Source: a virus. Taken from it: DNA of 45,720 nt. The translations under genes were made by a program, and so were the position numbers. This document shows, piece by piece, positions 23,679 to 30,833 of the stretch (the first letter of the stretch is position 1; the number at the start of each line of letters is the position of its first letter). The notes under the pieces are model-generated. The model saw nothing but the letters and a program-made list of their open reading frames with translations, did not search any database and was not told the DNA's origin. Where the stretch lies: positions 1-45,720 of IMG/VR virus record IMGVR_UViG_3300037321_000056; one strand, written 5' to 3'.

Positions 23679-24089
23679 TTGAAAGATTTAGCATTAAGAA
23701 TTGTCACTGAAGAATTTAAGGGCGCTGTCGATAAAGCTGGCGCACCTTACATTGACCATTTGATTGCAGTAGCTTCTAAGTTTGATGATGAAATAAAATA
23801 TACAGTTGGTTTGTTGCATGACTTGTTGGAAGATACTGATTACACTGTTGAGAAATTGAGCGAGTTATTTCCAAAAGTTGTTGTTGATGCGGTTGTTGCA
23901 ATTACTAAAGTTCGTGGTGAGAAATACAGCGAATACATTGCGCGCGTTAAAGCCAACCCAGTTGCTAATGTCGTTAAGATTGCCGACATTGCCCATAACT
24001 GTGACTTGACTCGTTTAAGTGTTGTCACTGACAAAGATTTGAAACGAGTTGAAAAATACAAAAAGACGGTTATTGAATTAACAAGTTAA
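23679..24089 (+). CDS. HD-domain phosphohydrolase, SpoT/MESH1-like (136 aa)
   Basis: TTG start with GAGAGAGG upstream. HD motifs: H27 in I-D-H-L, H47-D48-L-L-E51-D52-T and D103 in K-I-A-D-I-A-H-N, the order found in (p)ppGpp hydrolase domains (SpoT/MESH1). Small and single-domain, like the hydrolase antitoxins of toxSAS systems. It may degrade host alarmones or neutralise the RelA/SpoT-like product encoded at 22575. Its codon use appears less AT-biased in places (more GTT/GTC/TTG) than its neighbours. Confidence 0.82.
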   Translation: MKDLALRIVTEEFKGAVDKAGAPYIDHLIAVASKFDDEIKYTVGLLHDLLEDTDYTVEKLSELFPKVVVDAVVAITKVRGEKYSEYIARVKANPVANVVKIADIAHNCDLTRLSVVTDKDLKRVEKYKKTVIELTS

Positions 24090-24104
24090 ATTGAGTATAT
24101 TATC

Positions 24105-25100
24105 GTGGAATTATATGTACAAAAAGACTTAGCAAAGCAAGTTATGCCTTTGCTGAGATTATCAATTATAACATCTACCAACCCACTAAAAATTAATTTT
24201 AGATGCCCAGCTTGTGGTGACTCAAAAAAAGACCCATATCTTTGTCGTGGATGGTTGTATGAGAAGCAAGGTAACATGAAATTCGGTTGCTTTAATTGTG
24301 ATGAAGGAACATATCTAGCCCCATTCGTAAAAAAATACTTTCCTAATGTGTGGGATGGTTTTCGCCTTGAGCATTTTAAAAATAGAAATGCAGAAAAACC
24401 GCCGGTCGTAAACCTAAAACCTAGAAAGGTAATATATAAGCATCACGATTATAAGTCGGTTAAATATTTATCCGATGAACATGATGCTGTCAAGTATTTA
24501 CTAAATCGAAAAATACCAAGAGGATTCTTCAAAGATATTTACTACACTAGTCATTGGAAAAAATGCGCCGATGATATATGTAGTGGTATAATGAGAACTA
24601 TGGATAATGATTATCCTAGAATCGTATTTCCATTACAGGATAAAAAAGGTGTATTTGGTATTCAAGGTAGAGACTTGGCAAATCATCCCGCAAAATATCA
24701 GACTATATTATCTTCACCGGATGCCGTTAAAGTGTGGGGATTACATCGTGTAGACGATTCTAAGCGTGTTTTTATTCTTGAGGGAATACTAGACGCTATG
24801 TTCATTGCAAACGCTGTGGCTATGCTAGGTGGCTCTGCTAACCCTAAATTACTACCATTCAACAATAAAGTTTGGGTACTAGACAATGAACCCCGACACC
24901 CCGACACAAAAAAGCGCATGAATAAGTTAATAAATCAAGGAGAACATGTTATGATTTGGTATAATTGCCCATTCAAGGGTAAAGACGTTAATGAAATGAT
25001 TCAAAATGGCGGTTCGATCATTGACATTAACAAGTATATGTGGAAAAATGTATATTCTGGTCTTATGGCTAAGATGAAAATGAGTGATTGGAGTAAGTAA
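24105..25100 (+). CDS. 61: DNA primase (gp61-like)
   Basis: Makes RNA primers for lagging-strand synthesis with the gp41 helicase. The N-terminal zinc ribbon is C-P-A-C-G-D-S-K-K-D-P ... C-F-N-C. The TOPRIM-like core is F-I-L-E-G-I-L-D-A with V-W-V-L-D-N-E, and a conserved F-G-I-Q-G-R-D. Length 331 against 342 in T4. GTG start chosen at 24105, with a weak GAG upstream. Confidence 0.94.
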   Translation: MELYVQKDLAKQVMPLLRLSIITSTNPLKINFRCPACGDSKKDPYLCRGWLYEKQGNMKFGCFNCDEGTYLAPFVKKYFPNVWDGFRLEHFKNRNAEKPPVVNLKPRKVIYKHHDYKSVKYLSDEHDAVKYLLNRKIPRGFFKDIYYTSHWKKCADDICSGIMRTMDNDYPRIVFPLQDKKGVFGIQGRDLANHPAKYQTILSSPDAVKVWGLHRVDDSKRVFILEGILDAMFIANAVAMLGGSANPKLLPFNNKVWVLDNEPRHPDTKKRMNKLINQGEHVMIWYNCPFKGKDVNEMIQNGGSIIDINKYMWKNVYSGLMAKMKMSDWSK

Positions 25101-25133
25101 TGAAACTTAAAAAACTAGAAGAGAGTAAAAATA

Positions 25134-25655
25134 ATGGCTGAACAAAATGAATGTGCATCGTTAGTTGATAGTGAAGATTACGTTGAAGCTGGGCATATGT
25201 ACAAAAATTTATTGAATCTTGGGAAAGACCCATATCAAACGATGTTAGATATGCAATCTAATTTACAATTAAAATTGAGTGAAAAGTTAGATTGGAATCC
25301 GATCCCAGAAGAATTAGAAACTTGTGGGGAAATTTTATCTTGGTTACAGCATAATAATGATGCAATCGATGATGAACGCCGCGAACTTTATACCGCGCTT
25401 GGTGGTATGTCTAATGGCGAAAAGGCGGCTACTGCTGTCTGGAAATCTTGGAAAGTTAATCACTGGGAAATGCAAGACAAACTAATGTCTGACTTATCCG
25501 AAGCTGATCAAAATGAAATTGCATTTGAAATGATTGATCAATTACATTTTATCAAGGCGCAACTATTAGCATTGAAATTAGATGCCAAGAAAATATTCTG
25601 TCTGTATTACGTTAAGAATGCTGAAAACTTTCGCAGATACGAATCTGGTTATTAA
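25134..25655 (+). CDS. 56: dCTPase/dUTPase (gp56-like)
   Basis: T4 gp56 hydrolyses dCTP and dUTP and their diphosphates, keeping unmodified C out of phage DNA. The match is strong across the chain: N-E-C-A at the start, D-P-x-Q-x-M-L-D-M-Q, E-T-x-G-E-I-L-x-W, R-E-L-Y-T-x-L-G-G-M-S-N-G-E-K, A-V-W-K-x-W, and the C-terminal L-Y-Y-x-K-N-x-E-N-F-x-R. 173 residues, T4 171. A 13-codon mini-ORF (25100-25141) overlaps its start. Presence suggests hydroxymethyl- or otherwise modified cytosine. Confidence 0.95.
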   Translation: MAEQNECASLVDSEDYVEAGHMYKNLLNLGKDPYQTMLDMQSNLQLKLSEKLDWNPIPEELETCGEILSWLQHNNDAIDDERRELYTALGGMSNGEKAATAVWKSWKVNHWEMQDKLMSDLSEADQNEIAFEMIDQLHFIKAQLLALKLDAKKIFCLYYVKNAENFRRYESGY

Positions 25656-25684
25656 ATGCAATTTAGCTTAATAGTGCATATATA
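25656..25684 (+). promoter_or_regulatory. Putative promoter ATGCAA-N17-TATATA
   Basis: Just after the gp56 stop; resembles the TTGCAN promoter series with one change in the -35. Upstream of the 12-bp hairpin at 25705. Confidence 0.4.
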
Positions 25685-25704
25685 GCTTATTAAGTCAATA
25701 AATC

Positions 25705-25740
25705 CGCTTAAAGGGTCACATATAACCCTTTAAGCGTGTT
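25705..25740 (+). terminator. Strong 12-bp perfect hairpin
   Basis: CGCTTAAAGGGT (25705-25716), loop CACATATA, ACCCTTTAAGCG (25725-25736), then TGTT. The loop includes an AT-rich TATAAC-like box, as in the other promoter/stem-loop units. It separates gene 56 from dexA. Confidence 0.7.
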
Positions 25741-25752
25741 AAGGAGTCATAT

Positions 25753-26418
25753 ATGATACAAATAGATTTTGAAACTTTAGCAACCACACCAGATGCAATG
25801 TTGGTATCACTTGCATTAGTTAAATTTCCAGATGTTAGTGATCAAAATTCTTGGAAATTATTAAACGAAGCTGGGGCGTTTGAGTGTCTAGTTAGAGATA
25901 ATTCCATTAATATTAAATTTGAACTAAAATCTCAGCGTGGCTTGCGAGCTATGGATAGCAAAACTATTGCTTGGTGGAAAAATCAAGGCGAAGCCGCTAA
26001 ACAAATTAAACCATCCGATGAAGACCTTACTTTGGCTCAAGCATTGCCGATCATAATAAAATTCTTTAAAGACAATTTTGATTCAAAGACTGATTTATTG
26101 TATTCGAGAGGTAATGCATTTGACATATCTATGTTTGAGCATTATCTAGTTCAACAAAATTATTTACCTTACGATTTATTCAGATTTTGGAATGTTAGAT
26201 GTGTTCGAACTGATATAGGTTCGGTCCTAATGAACAGATCATTGGATAAGTGTCATATACGAAAAGAGGAACTTAAGGGCTTTATTGCGCATAATCCGGT
26301 ACATGATTGTTGCAAAGATATTATGATGATGTACTATGCACAACAATATTCGTTAGGAAATGCGGAATACCCCGAAGCTGAAGATAGTCACGAAGTCACA
26401 ATAAACTACAGGAAATAA
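25753..26418 (+). CDS. dexA: Exonuclease A (DexA-like, DEDD 3'-5' exonuclease)
   Basis: Starts M-I-Q-I-D-F-E-T-L with the first D-x-E; then L-Y-S-R-G-N-A-F-D (second Asp) and H-N-P-V-H-D-C (last Asp) complete the DEDD set. Also I-A-W-W as in the T4 protein. Length 221, T4 DexA 227. In T4 it is a nonessential 3'-5' exonuclease helping degrade DNA. AAGGAG ribosome site. Confidence 0.9.
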   Translation: MIQIDFETLATTPDAMLVSLALVKFPDVSDQNSWKLLNEAGAFECLVRDNSINIKFELKSQRGLRAMDSKTIAWWKNQGEAAKQIKPSDEDLTLAQALPIIIKFFKDNFDSKTDLLYSRGNAFDISMFEHYLVQQNYLPYDLFRFWNVRCVRTDIGSVLMNRSLDKCHIRKEELKGFIAHNPVHDCCKDIMMMYYAQQYSLGNAEYPEAEDSHEVTINYRK

Positions 26419-26421
26419 AAT

Positions 26422-26937
26422 ATGAAGCTAATAGTAATGGGTTATAAACGGCATGGTAAAGATGCAGTATGCGAATTAATTAAAGCTAGGCATGGTAAAA
26501 CGTTTATTTCTAGTAGCTGGTTCTGTTGTAAAAAATTTATATTTGATGAATTAAAAGATATTCATGATTATGCTACACCAGAAGAATGCTTTGAAGATCG
26601 GGTAAATCATCGTAAATATTGGTATGAATCAATTAGAAATTACAATAGTAAAGATCGTGCGCGATTGGGTAGAGATATATTTGCTATTCATGATGTGTAT
26701 TGCGGAATTCGTGATCTGCAAGAATTAGACGCTATTAAAGCGGCGGGTTTAGTTGATTATGTAATATGGGTTGATGCGTCTGCAAGATTACCACCGGAAT
26801 ATCTTAGTAGCATGAACATTTCTATAAAACATGCTGATATGTACATAAATAATAATGGTATTGAGCATGATTTACCTGAGCAAGTAGATATGGTGATGAA
26901 AACTGCAATCGAAGCATTTTATTATAGGACCGGATAA
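26422..26937 (+). CDS. P-loop nucleotide kinase-like protein (171 aa)
   Basis: N-terminal M-G-Y-K-R-H-G-K-D-A-V-C is a P-loop of the dNMP-kinase-like type; a later L-G-R-D-I-F-A and V-D-Y-V-I-W-V-D are consistent with that fold. I recall the family from many phages, usually annotated as a phosphotransferase or dNMP kinase. T4 gp1 is larger and only distantly similar. Confidence 0.7.
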   Translation: MKLIVMGYKRHGKDAVCELIKARHGKTFISSSWFCCKKFIFDELKDIHDYATPEECFEDRVNHRKYWYESIRNYNSKDRARLGRDIFAIHDVYCGIRDLQELDAIKAAGLVDYVIWVDASARLPPEYLSSMNISIKHADMYINNNGIEHDLPEQVDMVMKTAIEAFYYRTG

Positions 26938-26940
26938 ATC

Positions 26941-27147
26941 ATGATTGATAGCATGTTATCATTAATTAATGTAGAACTTTATGAAATATTTACCTTATGG
27001 TCTATAGGAATGTTGATTATATTCATTATTAGACATACTGTAAATTGTATTATTAAATCGAATCAAGGTGATATTGTCGAATTTTCAATTGGAATTATCG
27101 CCCCACTATTATTATTAAATTTTGCGGTATACCTAATTAAATTCTAA
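26941..27147 (+). CDS. Small membrane protein (68 aa)
   Basis: Two hydrophobic segments (about residues 14-36 and 48-67). Begins right after the kinase-like gene. Function unknown. Confidence 0.6.
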   Translation: MIDSMLSLINVELYEIFTLWSIGMLIIFIIRHTVNCIIKSNQGDIVEFSIGIIAPLLLLNFAVYLIKF

Positions 27148-27174
27148 AAAACTTACAATACAGGGATTTTTTAT

Positions 27175-27618
27175 ATGTCTTGGACGAGTCGAATTTCTAC
27201 CAAATCCTATTATCTTTACCATTACAACGGTTTGGATGTTATAGATTATTTAGCCACAAGTGATTATTTTTTGATGGTGGCTAGTTTAATTTCAAAATAT
27301 GACGCATATATGTTTAAAGATTCAAATGCTGATACTGTTCATAATTTAACTTTAAGCATGAATGTAAGCGAAGAAACCTTAAAAATAAAACTATCGGTTA
27401 ATGACCAAGTAATCATAATAGATGGTGATTTGAATAATATTAAACCCAGAGAACACTATTGCAATTTGATAGCTCAAGAGGTATTATTTACGTCCGACAA
27501 ATGGGGTGATGAAATTACTAGGGTTTACAATATGATAGTCGATGCAGACTTAACGCCCCGACAATTACAACAATCCTTTGAACTTTCTTTTAGTAAATTC
27601 GAAAACGAAAAAATATAA
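27175..27618 (+). CDS. Hypothetical protein upstream of topoisomerase gene (147 aa)
   Basis: Soluble acidic protein, unrecognised. Starts after CAGGGA and ends 9 bases before the topoisomerase ATPase gene, so likely in the same transcript. Confidence 0.65.
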   Translation: MSWTSRISTKSYYLYHYNGLDVIDYLATSDYFLMVASLISKYDAYMFKDSNADTVHNLTLSMNVSEETLKIKLSVNDQVIIIDGDLNNIKPREHYCNLIAQEVLFTSDKWGDEITRVYNMIVDADLTPRQLQQSFELSFSKFENEKI

Positions 27619-27627
27619 GGCACAATT

Positions 27628-29421
27628 ATGAATGAGTTATTCAAAGTCTTAACAGATAAAGACCACTGTTTAACCAGACCAAATATGTACATAGGATCAA
27701 TAGATGAAGAAATGATTGAGCAATTTGTATTTGGTAAATATCAATCTGTCGGCTATGTTGCTGGACTTGCTAAGATTATTAATGAAATAATTGATAATTC
27801 GGTTGATGAAGCAATCAGGACCAATTTTAAATTCGCCAATATTATTAACGTAGATGTTTCTGCCCATTCGGTAAAAGTTACCGACAATGGTAGGGGTCTA
27901 CCACAAGATATGATAATTGATACGGACGGAAGTAAAATTCTATTACCGGTTGCGGCGTGGACAAGAACTAAAGCTGGTTCGAATTTCAATGACGATGATA
28001 GAACGACAATAGGATTAAATGGCGTTGGTAGTGCATTAACTAATTATTTTTCTATCAAGTTTGTTGGTGAGACTAGAAACGGAAAACAGAGAACAACTGT
28101 CACTTGTGTTAATAATGCGGATAGTGTCACTACTACTCAAGTTGCCTGTGACCTAGAAGCTGGTACGTCAGTTAGTTTCATTCCAGACTTTGAAAGATTT
28201 GGTGTTAGCGATATCAGTGAAGATTTACAGAATATCATTAATGACCGAATTGCGTCACTACAAATATGCTACCCGAAAATTGTATTTAAGTTTAATAATA
28301 AAAGAATTGTACATAAAACCATCGGATTATATCGGTCGCTATATGCTGAACAATCCGTATTGATGAATACCGAAAACTGTAAATTTTTCTTTTTTAATTC
28401 CGATGGATATAAACAAAATTCATTTGTCAACGGCGTTCAAACTAAAAGCGGTGGTAGTCATACCGAATATGTATCTAATCAGGTTATAGATTCCCTTATA
28501 CCAATGATTAAGAAAAAATATAAAATTGATATACCTAAATCTATTGTAAAATTAAATCTTGGGCTAGTGTTATTTTTGACCAACTTTAATAATCCAAAAT
28601 TTGATTCACAGACAAAGGAAAAGTTAACTAATACACCGTCTGAAGTTAAAAATAACATTGGCGATATTGATTTTGTTTCGATAGCCAAACAGATTGTTAA
28701 TATTGACTCAATGATCAATCCCATTGTTGATGCTATTTTGGCTAAAAAGATTGCGGCTGATAATCGCGCGGCGGCATTAGAACAAAAGAAATTAGGTAAG
28801 AAAAAAGTATCTGGACATATTAAAGCCAACGGTAACAAAAATACGACACTGTTTTTAACTGAGGGTATGAGTGCAAGCGGATTCTTTATAAATGTTAGAG
28901 ATTCATCCAAACATGGATTATTTCCATTGCGCGGTAAAGTCTTAAATACCAGAGATATGAAACCAGTTGAAATAATAAAGAACGCCGAATTGGGTAGCAT
29001 AATGAGTATCCTTGGCTTAGAGTATGGTAGACGATGTATCCTACCCCATTACGATTCAATAGCTATCATGGTTGATGCCGATACAGATGGATTGGGGAGC
29101 ATATACCCACTGTTATTAAATTTCTTTAGTGAATGGATTGAGTTATTCGAAGATAAACGGATTAAGTTTATAAAAACGCCTTTGGTTATAGCTAAAAAGA
29201 ATAAAACCGTAAAGTGGTACTACAACATAGCGGATTACAACAAGGCTAAATTAGACGGATATAAAATAAGATATATTAAGGGTCTGGGTTCTTTAGAGAT
29301 TGATGAATATAAAGAAATTATTCACAATCCGCAATATGAAGTTGTTGAGTTAGATGATATGGATAAGTTAGAAATGCTATTCGGAAAAGATAGCCAGCGT
29401 AGAAAAGAGTGGATGTTATAG
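27628..29421 (+). CDS. 39: Type II topoisomerase large subunit (gp39 and gp60 fused)
   Basis: GyrB-like ATPase: N-E-I-I-D-N-S-V-D-E-A, V-T-D-N-G-R-G-L-P and G-L-N-G-V-G-S-A. TOPRIM: L-F-L-T-E-G-M-S-A-S-G and V-D-A-D-T-D-G-L-G. 597 residues in one chain, whereas T4 itself splits these parts between genes 39 and 60; a single gene is found in several other T4-type phages. Partner is gp52, encoded at 33231. The enzyme supports replication initiation and relieves supercoils. Confidence 0.95.
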   Translation: MNELFKVLTDKDHCLTRPNMYIGSIDEEMIEQFVFGKYQSVGYVAGLAKIINEIIDNSVDEAIRTNFKFANIINVDVSAHSVKVTDNGRGLPQDMIIDTDGSKILLPVAAWTRTKAGSNFNDDDRTTIGLNGVGSALTNYFSIKFVGETRNGKQRTTVTCVNNADSVTTTQVACDLEAGTSVSFIPDFERFGVSDISEDLQNIINDRIASLQICYPKIVFKFNNKRIVHKTIGLYRSLYAEQSVLMNTENCKFFFFNSDGYKQNSFVNGVQTKSGGSHTEYVSNQVIDSLIPMIKKKYKIDIPKSIVKLNLGLVLFLTNFNNPKFDSQTKEKLTNTPSEVKNNIGDIDFVSIAKQIVNIDSMINPIVDAILAKKIAADNRAAALEQKKLGKKKVSGHIKANGNKNTTLFLTEGMSASGFFINVRDSSKHGLFPLRGKVLNTRDMKPVEIIKNAELGSIMSILGLEYGRRCILPHYDSIAIMVDADTDGLGSIYPLLLNFFSEWIELFEDKRIKFIKTPLVIAKKNKTVKWYYNIADYNKAKLDGYKIRYIKGLGSLEIDEYKEIIHNPQYEVVELDDMDKLEMLFGKDSQRRKEWML

Positions 29422-29435
29422 ATATCATTAATATG

Positions 29436-29443
29436 TATAAATA
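29436..29443 (+). promoter_or_regulatory. T4-type late promoter TATAAATA
   Basis: Exact match, 26 bases before the ATG at 29470, a normal late promoter position. It indicates that the two genes after the topoisomerase are late and probably structural. Confidence 0.75.
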
Positions 29444-29469
29444 TAATATAATGAATTTAAAGGGTAATA

Positions 29470-29805
29470 ATGGCTAATCAAACGGTAACTACCAGTAAAA
29501 GTATGGAAGATGTCATATCTGACGGATTGCTGAATGGTGATTTATTACCTCAATCGTATGATATGTTTCGAAAAAAGTCTATTATTGTAATAGAGATTAA
29601 TGGAATTGAATATCGTGGCGTATTTGACCATAAATTGGGTATAAATAGTACATCAATAAAGGTTAATAACATTGACATTGAATACCCGATAGCCGAAGTT
29701 TCGATGTTTGACGCTAATACTAAAGAAATAAAATCAATTGTAGAAATACAGTTACTAGAGGTTAAAAATGACTACACCAATAAAATTAAAGTTGAATTCA
29801 TCTAA
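29470..29805 (+). CDS. Predicted late, beta-rich hypothetical protein (111 aa)
   Basis: Begins with a helical, acidic N-terminal segment, then alternating hydrophobic strands (I-I-V-I-E-I-N-G-I-E-Y). Preceded by an exact late promoter. Overlaps the next gene by 38 bases in another frame. Possibly a virion or assembly protein; unrecognised. Confidence 0.65.
   Translation: MANQTVTTSKSMEDVISDGLLNGDLLPQSYDMFRKKSIIVIEINGIEYRGVFDHKLGINSTSIKVNNIDIEYPIAEVSMFDANTKEIKSIVEIQLLEVKNDYTNKIKVEFI
29640..29647 (+). promoter_or_regulatory. Late promoter match TATAAATA within the gene at 29470
   Basis: Exact match, about 120 bases upstream of the start at 29768, on the coding strand. It may give extra transcription of that gene. 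Confidence 0.45.
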
Positions 29806-30172
29806 CGAGATTAAGTTATCTCTTAAATCGTATGGAGATATAAACACTATTACCGAAGTTTCTTTAATAATAGAATCCGATATGTACGACTATAAATTTA
29901 CCGGAAAAATGGTAGATGGTATCGTGCATGTTAAAGTGCCAAAACTTCAAGGAATTATGGAATCCGGTTCATATACAGCAAATGTAAATGTTATCGCAGA
30001 TGGTGACAAATTTTTCCAACCGTATAAGGGTAGTGTAATTTTTCCCGATTTGGGAAAATTTGATATGACTGAAGCCGTTATCAAAGACGTAACATCGGAT
30101 GTTGAGGTTGAGGTTATTCGAGAAGATTTACCTAATGATACTAGATATTCTCAATACTTTGACAAAGATTAA
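29768..30172 (+). CDS. Predicted late, beta-sandwich-like hypothetical protein (134 aa)
   Basis: Nearly all beta-strand pattern: L-K-L-N-S-S, V-S-L-I-I-E-S, F-T-G-K-M, and a G-S-Y-T-A-N-V-N-V-I-A-D-G strand. This is the layout of an Ig-like or capsid-associated domain; I have a weak memory of similar proteins in T4-type phage head clusters. GAGG-type ribosome site (AGAGG) 8 bases upstream. Function not established. Confidence 0.65.
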   Translation: MTTPIKLKLNSSNEIKLSLKSYGDINTITEVSLIIESDMYDYKFTGKMVDGIVHVKVPKLQGIMESGSYTANVNVIADGDKFFQPYKGSVIFPDLGKFDMTEAVIKDVTSDVEVEVIREDLPNDTRYSQYFDKD

Positions 30173-30173
30173 T

Positions 30174-30210
30174 TTGACAAGCCACCATTTTTAATGTTAA
30201 ACTGGTGGTT
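30174..30210 (+). promoter_or_regulatory. Promoter/stem-loop unit (PeSL-like)
   Basis: TTGACA (30174-30179), 17-bp spacer, weak TTAAAC -10 (30197-30202) inside the loop of a stem 30180-30187 with 30203-30210 (one G-T pair). It separates the late pair from the genes at 30233 onward. Confidence 0.55.
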
Positions 30211-30232
30211 ACATCAATTAAAAAGGTATATT

Positions 30233-30454
30233 ATGTTTACACAATTACAATTTACATTAGCAATGTTTGTATTTATATTTTCATTTGGTGTAATACTCGC
30301 ATTTGCATTCATTGGGGCATCGACTGAAATTGACCCAAGTTATGACCCAAGTTATGCATCAAAAGTGATATTTGGTCTAATGCTACTAGTTCTAGCCATA
30401 TTTTCCTTTCTAATTACCAAGTTAATGAACAATAATAAATTTTTTGAGGACTAG
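30233..30454 (+). CDS. Small membrane protein (73 aa)
   Basis: Start at 30233 is favoured by AAAAGG 8 bases upstream; in-frame sequence back to 30194 overlaps the stem-loop. Two membrane helices (about residues 5-28 and 45-63). Function unknown. Confidence 0.6.
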   Translation: MFTQLQFTLAMFVFIFSFGVILAFAFIGASTEIDPSYDPSYASKVIFGLMLLVLAIFSFLITKLMNNNKFFED

Positions 30455-30457
30455 ACA

Positions 30458-30796
30458 TTGATTGCATATAAGATAGTAGAAACTTATGATAACGGTTTAA
30501 GATCATTATTTCATGGTACGGATGGTACAAGACACTTTTCTGTAGGTGTTTGGCTGGATGCTCAAATAAGATTAAATGCCAAAGACGGTACAAGTAAAAC
30601 CACATATCGTTCAGGATTTCACGTATTGCCAACACTTGAAGAGTGTGAGGAATATCTAAGTAGATTCACGAAAAGATTAAACAATCTTGTAATTGTGAAA
30701 GTAGAAATTGGTGAAGAATGTTGGGAAAAGGTACATTCACCAGCCAATGTTATATTAACAAGTAGAATGAAGATTATAGAAGTTGTATCTAAGTAA
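30458..30796 (+). CDS. Conserved phage hypothetical protein (112 aa)
   Basis: TTG start with TTTGAGGA upstream. Contains S-G-F-H-V-L-x-T-x-E-E-C-E-x-Y-L and L-V-I-V-K-V-E-I, a pattern I recall from small proteins of many phages. Function unknown. Confidence 0.65.
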   Translation: MIAYKIVETYDNGLRSLFHGTDGTRHFSVGVWLDAQIRLNAKDGTSKTTYRSGFHVLPTLEECEEYLSRFTKRLNNLVIVKVEIGEECWEKVHSPANVILTSRMKIIEVVSK

Positions 30797-30833
30797 CTAA
30801 ATACTTTAGATAAATTACCATAAAGGATGTTAT

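Noticed and set aside
25100-25141. 13-codon ORF overlapping the gp56 start
   Set aside because: Too short to support as a gene; it may only couple translation from primase to gp56.
30194-30232. Upstream in-frame start for the membrane protein at 30233
   Set aside because: The sequence overlaps a promoter/stem-loop, and the ribosome site favours 30233.
30268-30280. TATAAATA on the minus strand within the membrane protein gene at 30233
   Set aside because: No minus-strand gene follows; a chance match in AT-rich coding DNA.
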